Assembly (NCBI RefSeq): GCF_013359775.1
Contig: NZ_JABMCI010000063.1
Span: 1-64,000 of the forward strand
Origin: Cellulomonas humilata
Lineage (GTDB): Bacteria; Actinomycetota; Actinomycetes; Actinomycetales; Cellulomonadaceae
Direction: 5' to 3'
Length of the DNA stretch: 64,000 nucleotides
Shown in pieces: positions 33,319 to 42,506 of the stretch. Numbering within the stretch: the stretch's first letter is position 1; the number at the start of each line of letters is the position of its first letter. The notes beneath the pieces are model-generated. The model was not told the origin of the DNA, did no database searches, and saw only the letters and a program-made list of their open reading frames with translations. The translations under genes and the position numbers were made by a program.

Positions 33319-34707
33319 TCACTCGATGCCGGCCGGCCCGACCCGTGCACCGTCGGGAACGACCGCGGCCTCCCCGAGGTCGCTCAGCACGGCGTCACCC
33401 ACGACGACGACATCCCGCCCGAAGCCCCAGTCACCCCTGACCCGCAGCGATGTCGCGTCGGCGAGGGACGGGGTGTGCGGCACGCGGGCGTCGAAGGAGG
33501 CGATGAGCGCGAAGCGCCCGGGGTCGAGGTCGACGTAGGGCGCGTCGACGCGGGCCGTCAGACGGAAGTCGTCCCCGAGCTCGTGGACGTCCGACCGGAG
33601 GACGAGCAGGTCGTTCGTCGTCTTGACCGGCAGGAACCGCGAGCGGTCGACCTCGAGCACCACGGCACCGTCGAACACCTCGATCGCTGCACCCATGGCC
33701 GACTCGATCTGGACCACCTTCGGCGATGCCTTGTCACTGGGGTCCACGGTCTTCTCGTTGCGGATGAGCGGCAGGTCGAGGACCCCGCCCGTGCGGTCGA
33801 GCTCCGCCGCGAGCGCCTCCAGGTCGAGCCAGAGGTTGTTCGTGTTGAAGTACTTGTGGGTCTCGATGTCGCCGGCTGCGTCGGCGTCGCCGGGGAGCGT
33901 CTGCGCGGACTCGCGCAGCACCAGCCGGCCGTCGGTCCGACGGACCACGAGGTGGCCGCCCTTGCGGTCGGCGGTGGTGCGGCGCGCGACCTCGGCGGCG
34001 AACGGGGCACCGGACGCCGCGAACCACCCGGCGATGCGCGCGTCGGGGGCCGCGCCGAGGTTGTCGGAGTTTGACACCGTCGCGTACCTGAAGCCGGCGT
34101 CGAGGAGGGCCTGGAGCACGCCGGACGTCTGCAGCGCGGTGTAGAGGTCGCCGTGGCCCGGCGGGCACCACTCGAGGTCGGGGTCCGCCGGCCACGCCAC
34201 GGGGGTGAGGTCATCGACGAGCAGCTTGGGCTCGCGGTTCTGGACGAAGTCGAGCGGCAGCCCGTCGACGGGCAGATCGGGATAGTCGGCGAGCGCACGG
34301 AGGGTGTCGTCCTGGGTCCGGAAGCTGTTCATGAGGACGAGGGGCAGCCGGGCGCCGGTCGCCGCGCGCGCTGCGAGCACCTGGCCGGCGATCACGTCCA
34401 GGAACGTCCTGTCGCCACGCACACGCAGAAGGGACTTTGCGCGGTCCATCCCCATCGACGTGCCGAGTCCGCCGTTGAGCTTGACGACCGCGGTCACCGC
34501 CAGCGCGGCGCGGGCGACCTCCTCGTCGACGTCGAGGTCGGCGGCGTGCGGCACGTCGGTCAGCGGATCGACGTCGGTCTCCGGGATCACGCCGGTCTCG
34601 CCGGACTCCAGGAGTCCGTAGAAGCGGGTGAAGACGTCGACGGCGATGGGGTGCACCGCTCCGTCGCTCATCTTGCGCTGGGCCTGGGCGAGTCCGTGGG
34701 CGCTCAT
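33319..34707 (-). CDS. UTP-glucose-1-phosphate uridylyltransferase (eukaryotic/UGP2 type)
   Basis: The 462-residue protein has the nucleotide loop VVKLNGGLGTSMGMDRAKSLL, NSFRTQDDT, PGHGDLYTAL and SNSDNLGAAPD, the pattern of UGP2-like pyrophosphorylases. It makes UDP-glucose for envelope polysaccharides and trehalose. The ATG at 34707 follows a TAGCAT hexamer by eight bases with no ribosome site, so it is probably leaderless. It is convergent with the SulP gene. It is the last ordinary gene before the island-like region. Confidence 0.92.
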   Translation of the reverse strand: MSAHGLAQAQRKMSDGAVHPIAVDVFTRFYGLLESGETGVIPETDVDPLTDVPHAADLDVDEEVARAALAVTAVVKLNGGLGTSMGMDRAKSLLRVRGDRTFLDVIAGQVLAARAATGARLPLVLMNSFRTQDDTLRALADYPDLPVDGLPLDFVQNREPKLLVDDLTPVAWPADPDLEWCPPGHGDLYTALQTSGVLQALLDAGFRYATVSNSDNLGAAPDARIAGWFAASGAPFAAEVARRTTADRKGGHLVVRRTDGRLVLRESAQTLPGDADAAGDIETHKYFNTNNLWLDLEALAAELDRTGGVLDLPLIRNEKTVDPSDKASPKVVQIESAMGAAIEVFDGAVVLEVDRSRFLPVKTTNDLLVLRSDVHELGDDFRLTARVDAPYVDLDPGRFALIASFDARVPHTPSLADATSLRVRGDWGFGRDVVVVGDAVLSDLGEAAVVPDGARVGPAGIE

Positions 34708-34921
34708 GGCGTCGATGCTAGGCGGCTCGACACGGACGCTGCATGTCTGGTGACCGCTGTCACGCAACGGTCCGGGCATGGCCGTCAGGTCTCGAGCGAC
34801 TGTGCGACAGCACGGCGGCCGCCGCCGGTCGGTGGAGCGCAGATGCCGCTCCGACGGGTTCCAGGATGCAAGAAGCGGCGCGGCTCCATGAGGAACGCGC
34901 GCGGCCGACCTGCGGTAATGA

Positions 34922-34967
34922 TGGTGGGCGATGCGGGGATCGAACCAGTGACCGCTCCCGTGTCAGG
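34922..34967 (-). repeat. 3' piece of tRNA-Val (probable attachment-site remnant)
   Basis: The bases TGGTGGGCGATGCGGGGATC onward follow the intact tRNA-Val(GAC) at 46896-46970 from the CCA end through the T arm to the anticodon arm (GTGTCAGG), then diverge. The D arm and 5' half are missing. To its left a GC hairpin and CCTGCGGT resemble the bases downstream of the intact tRNA. It probably marks the far end of an insertion at tRNA-Val. The 394 bases between the UDP-glucose gene and deoC hold only this. Confidence 0.7.
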
Positions 34968-35031
34968 CAGAAGAACAACGTTCGCTGGCGTTCGCCAGCA
35001 GTCGTTTGCGCTGGTCAACGAGTGCGCGCGA
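34961..35031. repeat. Diverged att-flank repeat, copy 1
   Basis: GTGTCAGGCAGAAGAACAAC and the following GTTCGCTGGCGTTC... to CGCTGGTCA recur in diverged form at 40515 and 46043. In copy 1 the repeat continues directly from the tRNA piece. Confidence 0.6.
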
Positions 35032-35101
35032 CTCCCGCAGCCCGGCGACTGCTCGGGGCACCCCGAACGTGGACACGCTGCTGTCGGAGTCGCAGATGCG
35101 A

Positions 35102-35797
35102 TCAGTAGCCGGCGTCGCAGTCCAGGCCGGCGAGCACGTGGCCGGTCGCGGAGAGGCCCAAGCGGGTCGCACCCGCGTCGATGAGGGCGACTGCGTCTGC
35201 GGCCGTGCGGATGCCCCCAGATGCCTTGACGCCCAGCGCGGGACCCACGGTCGCGCGCATCAGCTCGACGGCGTGCACCGTGGCGCCGCCGGCCGGGTGG
35301 AACCCCGTGGACGTCTTGACGAAGTCGGCGCCCGCGGCCACAGCTGCTCGACAGACGCCGACGATCTGCGCGTCGTCGAGCGCCGCGGACTCGATGATGA
35401 CCTTCAGCACCCCGGGTGCCGGCACCGCGGCCCGGACGGCGACGATGTCAGCCTCGACCGCGGCAAAGTTCCCGGCCTTGGCTGCGCCGATGTCGATCAC
35501 CATGTCCACCTCGTCGGCCCCCTGCTGCATCGACAGTGCCGCCTCGGCAGCCTTGACCGAGCTGTCGTGCTTGCCGGAGGGGAAGCCGCACACCACAGCG
35601 AGCCGCAGGTTCGGCGCCTCGGAGAGGTCCAGCGGCAGGAACGACGGCGAGACGCACACCGAGTAGACGCCCAGCCGCGCCCCTTCGGCCACCAGGGCGG
35701 CGACGTCCGCGGCCGTGGCCTCGGGCTTGAGCAGGGTGTGGTCGACGTACTGGGCGAGCGCAGTGGGGTCGATGGTGATGGCGGTGGTCGTGGTCAT
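35102..35797 (-). CDS. deoC: Deoxyribose-phosphate aldolase
   Basis: The 231-residue protein has [36 protein letters not shown] (Lys) and [17 protein letters not shown] (the Schiff-base Lys), then GIRTAADA, so all DeoC motifs are present. It splits 2-deoxyribose-5-phosphate into glyceraldehyde-3-phosphate and acetaldehyde in nucleoside salvage. The ATG at 35797 has an ACAGGAGAA site. It lies just inside the left end of the tRNA-Val-bounded region, with no other salvage gene next to it. Confidence 0.95.
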   Translation of the reverse strand: MTTTTAITIDPTALAQYVDHTLLKPEATAADVAALVAEGARLGVYSVCVSPSFLPLDLSEAPNLRLAVVCGFPSGKHDSSVKAAEAALSMQQGADEVDMVIDIGAAKAGNFAAVEADIVAVRAAVPAPGVLKVIIESAALDDAQIVGVCRAAVAAGADFVKTSTGFHPAGGATVHAVELMRATVGPALGVKASGGIRTAADAVALIDAGATRLGLSATGHVLAGLDCDAGY

Positions 35798-35916
35798 CGG
35801 GTTCTCCTGTCGATCTCGGCGGCCGAGACCGTCCGGATCACGTGGTCGAGGGTCAGCGCAACGGAGGGCGCCCAACGCGGCGCTGGCTCGGGGCCGTCGC
35901 CCAGGAGGACCCAGTC

Positions 35917-35982
35917 ATGCGCTCATCCATGCCCGTCACCGTGCAGGCGCCCGCTCACCGAGCACTCGGATACCCACACTGA
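35917..35982 (+). CDS. Possible 21-residue peptide
   Basis: An ATG eight bases after a full AGGAGG opens a frame ending in HRALGYPH and a stop. It lies alone in a 430-base stretch between deoC and the LuxR-type gene that otherwise shows nothing. The strong ribosome site is the only support; it could be chance. Confidence 0.25.
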   Translation: MRSSMPVTVQAPAHRALGYPH

Positions 35983-36227
35983 GGGAGCAAACGGCGCCAG
36001 AGGTGGGCCTTTGGGCCCTCCGTGGAGCGCTCCTGCGGTCCGCGACGGGGGGTTGGTTGGGGGACGGGCATTCCTACGAGGCCGCCGGCCACGCCAACGA
36101 CCATCGGCGCGGCACCCTCTCGGAGGACATCGACAGTGATCCGCACGCTCGACATCGCGACCCGCAGTGTCCAGCTGATCCGTTGCTGAAGCGCGGAGCG
36201 TGCGCATCGTCAGGCGGAGACGTGGCG

Positions 36228-38936
36228 TCAACCGAGCGAGAGCTGGGCGAGCTCGCCACGGGAGCTGACGCCCGTCTTGGCGAAGCAGTTGCGCAGGTGG
36301 AAGCCGACAGTTCGTGGTGACACCCAACAGTGGGCGGCGACTTCCTTGTTCGACATCCCTTGGCTGACCAGCTGCGCGACCTGGAGCTCCATCGGGGTGA
36401 GCTGCACCAGGGTGCTGACGTCGCGGGTGCGTGCTGTCTCACCGGCTGCCCGCAGCTCTCGAGCGGCCACCGCGCTCAGTGGCGCGGCGCGCAGGTCCTC
36501 GAAGCTCTCGAGCGCCCGGCGCAGGTGGAGGCGCGCGTCGACGCGATGCTGCGCGCGTCGCAGGTGCTGACCGTAGGCGAGATGTGTGCGGGCGAGGTCG
36601 AACGGCCGGGCGGCGTTCACGTAGTGGGTCAGGGACTGCTCGAAGTGCGCCGGTGCAGCGGCCTGTGGCGAGAGCAGCGCTCGAGCGTGCTCGACGGCTC
36701 CAAGGGCCCAGGGCCATCGGGTGCCCTGGGCGAACGGCACGAGCTCGCCGAGCCACTCGGTCGCCTGCTCGGGCTGGTCGGCGTGGACTGCAGCAGTGAT
36801 CCGGTCGATCGCTGCCATCCGGGTGAGGGCTGGGACGCGCATCTGGGTGACGTGGTGGATCGCGACTTCGGCGGCGCCCGCCTGTGCCGCTCGGGCGCCG
36901 TCGGCCCACCGGATCAGATCGGCTGTCGGCGCGGCGAGGATCCCGAGCGGGTGGTGCTCGACGACCTCGTCGAGCTCGGCGCGCAGGTCGGGTGCGACGT
37001 CCTCGCCCCGGAGCGCTGCGAGCAGCGCGAGCCACGCGAGCGGGGTGGCGGACAGGGCCGGCTGACCGACGCTGGTGCTCAGACGGTGTGCCTCGTCGGC
37101 GGACCTTCGGACAGCGGACCACTGACCGGACAGGAACAGCGGAAACGCCTGGCGGGGTAGCGCGTACAGCACGGTCATTCCCGCTCCGCTCTGGCGTCCG
37201 GTGCCGAGCATCGCCGCGAAGGCGTGCCCCGCCGTGGTGTCGTCGCCGAGGTGCACTGCGGCCTGTCCCAGATGCGCCAGGAGGTCCGCGTCGCCGTCGA
37301 CGGCCCCCTGGGCGGCGTCTCTCAGGCGTTCGACCGCCTGTGGCCACTGGTGCTGGGACGCAGCGGTCATGGCCAGCAGCAGGTCGTGCAGAGTCCGAGC
37401 GCGTGAGTCGTCCGGATCACCTCCAGGTCGGATCACGATCGCGGGGTCGAGGCGGATCCCGCTGTCCCCGCCGTAAGCGGCGAGGCCCGCTGCGGCGACC
37501 GCGAGATCGAGCGCGCGAGCTGGCGTCGTGTCGACGGCGGCGACGGCCGCGGACACGAAGATGCGGTGGGCAGTGGCCGCGGAGCCGACGTTGACCTCGA
37601 TTCGGCCTCGAAGTCGGTCGATGTCCGCGAGCAGCGAGGGGTCGTCGGCCTCGCCCCGCGCAGCGGTGACGAGGGACCGGGCGCGGGCGGTCAGGCTGGC
37701 CGCCCAGGCGTTGCGCGCGGCAGAGAACCGCCGTTCCGCGCGCAGGTCGGCGGCGGGGGAGAGCTCAGCTGCGCGTTCGAAGAAGTCGGCCGCTGCGGCG
37801 TGGCCTCCGCGTCGTTCGGAGCGAACACCGGCGCCGTCGAGACGGGCTGCGATCGCCGCGTCCGGTCCGTCCGCCCCGAACGCGTCGTGCCACACCTGGC
37901 GGTCCGGCTCACCGACGCCCTCGAGCGCCGCGGCCAGCGCGCGGTGCACGTCCCCTCGCAGGCTTGTGGGCGCGGCCTGATAGAGGGCAGAACGCACGAG
38001 AGGATGCCGGACCCGAAGGGTGTCACCCGCTCGGAGCATGAGGCCCGACGCTTCCGCCTCCGCAAAGGCTCGGTCCGGAATGGCGAGGATCTCGGCCGCG
38101 CGCCGCACGGTGGCGACGCGTCCGGAGTCGTCGGCCGCGACGATCAGGAGGAAGCGCTGAACCCGCTCGGGGAGGCGCCGAGCGCGGTCGAGAAAGACTC
38201 GCTCCATGGCTGCGGTCACGGGCAGCGGCTCGGCGCCCTGCAGCTGGTCCGAGGTCAGGGCTGTGGAGAGCTCGACCAGGGCGAGCGGGTTGCCGCCCGC
38301 CTGGCGCAGCACTCGATCGGTCGTGACGGAGTCCTTGGCTCCGGCGTCTAGGTGGTCCTCGACGACCGCCCGCGCGGATGCGTCGTCGAGCTCACGGATG
38401 AGCAGCGAGGGCACTCCCGGGTGCGAGAACGAGGTCCCCTGCCCATCGCGCACCGAGAACAGCAGCACGACCTGATCCGCATCCAGCCGGCGGGCTGTGA
38501 ACAGCAACACGTCCGCGGACGCGGCGTCGAGCCAGTGGGCGTCGTCCACCATGGCGAGCACCGGCTGGTGCTCGGCCGCCTCCGTGACCAGCGACAGCGT
38601 CGCGACCGCGACGAGGAACGGGTCGACAGCGTCCCCGTCCTGACGACCGAACGCGAGGTCGAGGGCCCCGGCCTGCGGCGCCGGAATGTGGTCCAGCCGT
38701 GGCAGCAGCGGCCGCAGGAGCCGGTGCAGCGACGCGAACGCCAGCGGCGACTCCGACTCGATCCCCTGGGTCCGGAGCACCGTCACCCCGTGACAGGCCT
38801 CGGCGAGGTCGTCGAGCAGCGCGGTCTTGCCCGTCCCAGGGTCGCCGTGCAATGCGAGGGTGCCCGCCCGCCCCTGCCGTGCACCGTCGACGAGCGCGGC
38901 CAGTCGCGCTCGTTCGACGTCCCTCCCGTGCAGCAC
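36228..38936 (-). CDS. LAL-type LuxR family transcriptional regulator
   Basis: The 902-residue protein has an AAA/STAND ATPase at the N-terminus (Walker A GDPGTGKTALLDDL near residue 32; Walker B VLAMVDDAHWLD near 125). A long TPR-like helical middle follows, and the C-terminus is a LuxR HTH: LTPMELQVAQLVSQGMSNKEVAAHCWVSPRTVGFHLRNCFAKTGV. LAL regulators respond to unknown signals and often drive neighbouring genes. The GTG at 38936 follows a TAGCGT hexamer by a few bases without a ribosome site, so it looks leaderless. It is divergent from the membrane hydrolase. Confidence 0.93.
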   Translation of the reverse strand: MLHGRDVERARLAALVDGARQGRAGTLALHGDPGTGKTALLDDLAEACHGVTVLRTQGIESESPLAFASLHRLLRPLLPRLDHIPAPQAGALDLAFGRQDGDAVDPFLVAVATLSLVTEAAEHQPVLAMVDDAHWLDAASADVLLFTARRLDADQVVLLFSVRDGQGTSFSHPGVPSLLIRELDDASARAVVEDHLDAGAKDSVTTDRVLRQAGGNPLALVELSTALTSDQLQGAEPLPVTAAMERVFLDRARRLPERVQRFLLIVAADDSGRVATVRRAAEILAIPDRAFAEAEASGLMLRAGDTLRVRHPLVRSALYQAAPTSLRGDVHRALAAALEGVGEPDRQVWHDAFGADGPDAAIAARLDGAGVRSERRGGHAAAADFFERAAELSPAADLRAERRFSAARNAWAASLTARARSLVTAARGEADDPSLLADIDRLRGRIEVNVGSAATAHRIFVSAAVAAVDTTPARALDLAVAAAGLAAYGGDSGIRLDPAIVIRPGGDPDDSRARTLHDLLLAMTAASQHQWPQAVERLRDAAQGAVDGDADLLAHLGQAAVHLGDDTTAGHAFAAMLGTGRQSGAGMTVLYALPRQAFPLFLSGQWSAVRRSADEAHRLSTSVGQPALSATPLAWLALLAALRGEDVAPDLRAELDEVVEHHPLGILAAPTADLIRWADGARAAQAGAAEVAIHHVTQMRVPALTRMAAIDRITAAVHADQPEQATEWLGELVPFAQGTRWPWALGAVEHARALLSPQAAAPAHFEQSLTHYVNAARPFDLARTHLAYGQHLRRAQHRVDARLHLRRALESFEDLRAAPLSAVAARELRAAGETARTRDVSTLVQLTPMELQVAQLVSQGMSNKEVAAHCWVSPRTVGFHLRNCFAKTGVSSRGELAQLSLG

Positions 38937-39080
38937 ACCCCGACGCTACCCAGCCCGGCGCCATCGTGACCGTCCGATCCCGGCACTTTGACCGGGGCGA
39001 ACCGACGACGAGACGGCGAGGCTCGAGACGGCGGGGGAGTTCCACCGCGTCGACCATCCAGGCGGAAGAGAGCGCGCATC

Positions 39081-40454
39081 ATGGCCACCACATACACGAA
39101 CCGCGAGACGACGAACGACGGGACGAGGGTGCACGCGTCCGCACGACGCGGACACATCGGATGGGTTGTCGCCGGCTCGCTGACCAGCGGTCTCCTGGCC
39201 GCACTGCTCCTGGCCGCCGCACCCTTCGTCCCCCCGCAGGAAGCGACCATCACCGGTGCGGTCCTGTGCGGGTTCGCCCTCGGCTGGACGATGCTTGCCG
39301 TGCTCTCGGTGCGAACGACCGACCAGCCCCAGTCATGGGCGGCCGTCCCCGCCGTGGTCATGGGCCTCGGCGGGTTCCTCCTCCTGGTGCTGGGATCCTC
39401 CGTGGACCCAGTCCTGAGCTGGGTGTGGCCGCCGGTCGCGCTGACGCTGGTCGTCTGGATGGTCGTGCAGGCCCGCCGCCACCTGCGTAGCCGGAGCCGA
39501 CGCTGGCTGCTGTACCCGGTCATCGCGATGCTGGCGATGGCCGCGCTGGGCGGGATGTACGAGACGCTCGGCGCAGCCACGGACCCGTCGACGGCGAGGT
39601 CCGGGCGGTCGATCGACGTCGGTGGTCGGTCCCTGCACCTGGAGTGCACAGGTACCGGCAGCCCGACCGTCCTGCTGCAGCCCGGTGGTGGCGCGATGTC
39701 CGCGCACATGGCGTGGATCGCCCCCCGGGTCGCAGCGAGTACCCGCGTCTGTGTCTACGACCGCCCCGGTCGCGGCGGCAGCGACCCGGTGCAGACCGCA
39801 CAGGACGCGACGCAGATCGCCGTCGACCTGCACGCGCTGCTGGAGCAGGCGAACGTTCCCGGTCCGTACGTGCTCGCGGGCCACTCCTTCGGAGGCCTCT
39901 ACGCGCTGACCTACGCCGCCCGCTACCCCGACCAGATCGCCGGCCTGGTGATCATCGACACGACCGCTCCGCGCGATGAACCCCTCGCCGGAGGCCCGGA
40001 CCGTCCGAAGCGCTACGACCTCGTGGACCGGGTCGCCACCCTGATCTCCACCTCTGCTCGGCTGGGCCTGACGCGTCTGTACGCGACGACCGAAGGTGCC
40101 GGCCTGCCGCCCCGATCCGCGAGCGACGTGCGCGCCACCACCGCCACCGGGAGCAACTTCCGCAGCTTCATCGACGAGTTCGCCCAGGCCACCAGCTCCA
40201 TGGCCGAAGCGTCGTCGTTCACCGACTTCGGCGCACGACCACTGATCGTCCTGACAGCAGGCACCGGTACCGACGCCGCACTGACCGCGAGCCACGAGCG
40301 CATCGCCCAGATGTCGAGCAACAGCGCCCACCGCACCATCGCCGACGCGACCCACGACGACCTCATCGCGGACCAGCACGACTCCACGGCGACCAGCCAA
40401 GCGATCCTCGACGTGATCACAGCGATCCGGAACGCGACGACCGTGCCCGAGTAG
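39081..40454 (+). CDS. Alpha/beta hydrolase with four N-terminal TM helices
   Basis: The 457-residue protein has four hydrophobic segments in residues 25-165 and then a hydrolase domain: LECTGTGSPTVLLQPGGGAM, YDRPGRGGSDP, the nucleophile elbow AGHSFGGLYAL, and a late ATHDDLIA His. This group of actinobacterial hydrolases often sits next to LAL-type LuxR genes, as here (144 bases, divergent). Regulation by that protein is inferred. The ATG at 39081 has only a weak GGAAGAG site. Confidence 0.85.
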   Translation: MATTYTNRETTNDGTRVHASARRGHIGWVVAGSLTSGLLAALLLAAAPFVPPQEATITGAVLCGFALGWTMLAVLSVRTTDQPQSWAAVPAVVMGLGGFLLLVLGSSVDPVLSWVWPPVALTLVVWMVVQARRHLRSRSRRWLLYPVIAMLAMAALGGMYETLGAATDPSTARSGRSIDVGGRSLHLECTGTGSPTVLLQPGGGAMSAHMAWIAPRVAASTRVCVYDRPGRGGSDPVQTAQDATQIAVDLHALLEQANVPGPYVLAGHSFGGLYALTYAARYPDQIAGLVIIDTTAPRDEPLAGGPDRPKRYDLVDRVATLISTSARLGLTRLYATTEGAGLPPRSASDVRATTATGSNFRSFIDEFAQATSSMAEASSFTDFGARPLIVLTAGTGTDAALTASHERIAQMSSNSAHRTIADATHDDLIADQHDSTATSQAILDVITAIRNATTVPE

Positions 40455-40514
40455 GTCAGGTCTACGGCACCTGCCCGCTGGCCGGGTAGGTGCCCCGACC
40501 TCGGGCAACCTCCG

Positions 40515-40585
40515 CGTCAGGCAGACGAAGGACGTTCGTGGGTGTTCGCCGGGAACCGTTTGCAGAGCTCAGCCGGGATCGACGG
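40515..40585. repeat. Diverged att-flank repeat, copy 2
   Basis: GTCAGGCAGACGAAGGACGT and the following TGTTCGCC...TTTGC match copy 1 at about four of five bases. It lies 5.5 kb from copy 1. Confidence 0.55.
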
Positions 40586-40883
40586 TCGCTCATGCTCCCC
40601 GCGGACCGGGGGGCAAACGCATGGCACGTGGCGCCTCACCGAGGCAGCAGGGGCGTGGGTCCAGTCTCGAAGGACCTCGTCCGGGCGCCTTCGGAGAGAA
40701 GAGGTCATCGGGCGGCTCGCAGTCGGCGCTGACCTGCGTCGTTAGCGTCTTGGTGGAGTTCGTCGCGGCGTCCGCCGCTGTCCGCCGGCGTCCGCGTTCG
40801 CTACATGAGCCGCTCTCGTCGTCCCACAATGTGAGAAGCGACGCGGCCCCATGAGGGACACGCGCCGCTGACCTGCACAAACA

Positions 40884-40930
40884 TGGTGGGCGATACTGGG
40901 ATCGATCCAGTGACCTCGTCCGTATCAGAG
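40884..40930 (-). repeat. 3' piece of tRNA-Val, second copy
   Basis: It matches the intact tRNA from CCA through the T arm (GATACTGGGATCGATCC, one change) and into the anticodon arm (CCGTATCAG), then diverges. A CGCGGCC hairpin and CCTGCAC lie to its left as at the other two sites. The 930 bases between 40455 and 41387 hold this piece, repeat copies and the ATPase tail, and nothing else I can read. Confidence 0.7.
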
Positions 40931-41030
40931 ATCGGGAGGGGGCCGGGAGCATCCTCTGACGTCCATCCGTGCAGGTCAGAGCGTTGCGGTGCAGTCGGTG
41001 GACGCCGCCGGACGCCCCCGACCGCGTGCT

Positions 41031-41054
41031 GGTTGGCGTACGCAGTTGGCGTAC
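41031..41054. repeat. Double TTGGCGTAC element, copy 1
   Basis: Two TTGGCGTAC units 13 bp apart; the 24 bases from 41031 are identical at 46815-46838. The two lie near the two ends of the right half of the tRNA-bounded region and could be recombinase arm sites (inferred). Confidence 0.6.
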
Positions 41055-41194
41055 TGCTCAAGGCGGGGCCAGCCATGTGTCGTGCCGCCGTACCGCAGGT
41101 GCGGATTCGGCCGAACAACGCCGTCACGCGCTGGTACTGCCCATCGCCTCCTCGAAGAGATCACCAGACTCGCTGACGTTTACGCGATGCAGGG

Positions 41195-41410
41195 GGCCTC
41201 GCGCTGCCTATCGCCGCCGGCGTGCTGTACCTGTCGCTGGGCGTGTCGCTGAGCCCGGAGATCGCCGCGCTGTCGATGTCCGGGTCTTCTGTGATCGTCG
41301 CGGTCAACGTCCTGCTGCTCAAGCGGCTGCGGCTCCCTGCGGGGGAGGACCCTCAGGACCTGACTCCGACGCCCGTGCTGGAGGAGGTCAGTGGGGGCAG
41401 AGCACGGTGA
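41195..41410 (+). pseudogene. C-terminal tail of a P1B-type heavy-metal ATPase
   Basis: The frame reads LALPIAAGVLYL, then SLGVSLSPEIAALSMSGSSV and IVAVNVLLLKRLRLP. This is the last TM pair of copper/heavy-metal P-type ATPases, which end with an SMSxSSVxVVxNxLRLRR motif. Everything upstream (ATPase core, CPC helix) is missing and a TGA lies in frame at 41174. It is a truncated remnant in a cluster with metal-type genes, at an apparent recombination edge. Confidence 0.75.
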
Positions 41411-42506
41411 AGGTGCTGCCCTTGCCCGGCCCCGGGCTCGTGGCGGTGATCGTGCCCCCGTGGGCGTGCGCGAGGGCGAGCGAGATCGCCAAGCCGATCC
41501 CCGAGCCCCCGTGCCCCCGATCGCGCGCGGTGTCGACCCGGTAGAAGCGCTCGAACACGTGAGGGAGGTGTTCGGCCGCTATGCCGTCGCCCGTGTCGGT
41601 CACGCTGAAGCGGACGGACCCGCGGGACGTTCGCGAGGCCGTGACCATGACCCGTCCGCCCGGAGGCGTGTGCCGGATGGCATTGCTCACCAGGTTGTCG
41701 AGGACCTGGCCCATCCGCAGCGGATCCACCTGCAGAGTCGGGAGGTGCTCTTGCACCTCCCCGTCGAGGTGGACCCCGCCGGCCGCGGCCCTCGTCTGGC
41801 CGGCGCCGATGGCGGAGGTGACGAGATCGGCCGGAGCCGTGGCACAGACCGCGAGCGGCAGCTCGCCGCTCTCAGCCTGGGTCACGGCGGCCAAGTCCTC
41901 CGAGATCCGGGTCAAGCGCAGCGCTTGCTCGCGGAGCAGCTCGATCGTCGTCGAGTCGAAGGGGCGAACCCCGTCCTCGACCGCTTCGAGGTACGCGGCG
42001 ATCGTCGCGACGGGTGTGCGGACCTCGTGCGCGACGTCAGCGAGCAGGCGTTCGCGAAGTCGATCGCTGCCCTGCAGCTGCTCCGCCATGTGGTTGAACG
42101 AGGCGGCGACCTCATCGAGCTCCGGTCCCATCTGGGGTGCAGCCACGCGGGCGTCATACCGACCTGAGCCGACGCGCGTCGCCGCCTCCGACAGCGAGGA
42201 CAGCGACCGACCGATCCGGCGCGTGAACACCATGCTCACAGCAAGAGACGCGAGCGCAGCGGCACCGATAGCGCAGGCCAACGCGATGGCGCTGGAGTAC
42301 CGGAAGGCTTCCTCGGCGTGCAGGATCGCCTGATCGCGATCCCGCAGGTCGGCGTGCATCAGGTGCTCGTGGAAGAGCGGGGGGCCGACGAGCGCGGCGA
42401 TGGCCGTGGCCGTCAGCGCGCCGACCGCGAGAACGAGCACGGCGCCGACGCGGAGCCGGGTGGCCAGGCTCCACCGAGCCGACCGGCGCTGCCCCGGGTC
42501 CGTCAT
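41388..42506 (-). CDS. Sensor histidine kinase
   Basis: The 372-residue protein has TM helices near residues 18-42 and 70-96 enclosing a short periplasmic loop with several His (PPLFHEHLMHADLRDRD). A HAMP domain, the HisKA box VAHEVRTPVATIAAYLEAVEDG (phospho-His) and a HATPase (DNLVSNAIRHTP; DTGDGIAAEHLPHVFERFYR; GGSGIGLAI) follow. The His-rich loop suggests a metal ligand, consistent with the ATPase tail and DUF305 gene nearby, but it is not proof. Its start overlaps the regulator stop (ATGA), so they form one operon. Confidence 0.92.
   Translation of the reverse strand: MTDPGQRRSARWSLATRLRVGAVLVLAVGALTATAIAALVGPPLFHEHLMHADLRDRDQAILHAEEAFRYSSAIALACAIGAAALASLAVSMVFTRRIGRSLSSLSEAATRVGSGRYDARVAAPQMGPELDEVAASFNHMAEQLQGSDRLRERLLADVAHEVRTPVATIAAYLEAVEDGVRPFDSTTIELLREQALRLTRISEDLAAVTQAESGELPLAVCATAPADLVTSAIGAGQTRAAAGGVHLDGEVQEHLPTLQVDPLRMGQVLDNLVSNAIRHTPPGGRVMVTASRTSRGSVRFSVTDTGDGIAAEHLPHVFERFYRVDTARDRGHGGSGIGLAISLALAHAHGGTITATSPGPGKGSTFTVLCPH

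Noticed and set aside
34921..35184. Plus-strand frame beginning near MMVGDAGIEPVTAPVS
   Set aside because: It is a translation of the tRNA-Val piece and the att-flank repeat; the same false peptide arises at 40883 and is a known type of over-annotation.
36005..36019. GGGCCTTTGGGCCCT as a DosR-like box for deoC
   Set aside because: The conserved GGGAC arm is changed and it is over 200 bases from the deoC start.
35955..36155. 66-residue minus-strand frame with VRITVDVLREGAAPMVVGV
   Set aside because: No ribosome site, no recognisable family, and a low-complexity second half; not convincing as a gene.
40883..41176. Plus-strand frame beginning MVGDTGIDPVTSSVS
   Set aside because: It reads through the second tRNA-Val piece and shows no family features downstream.
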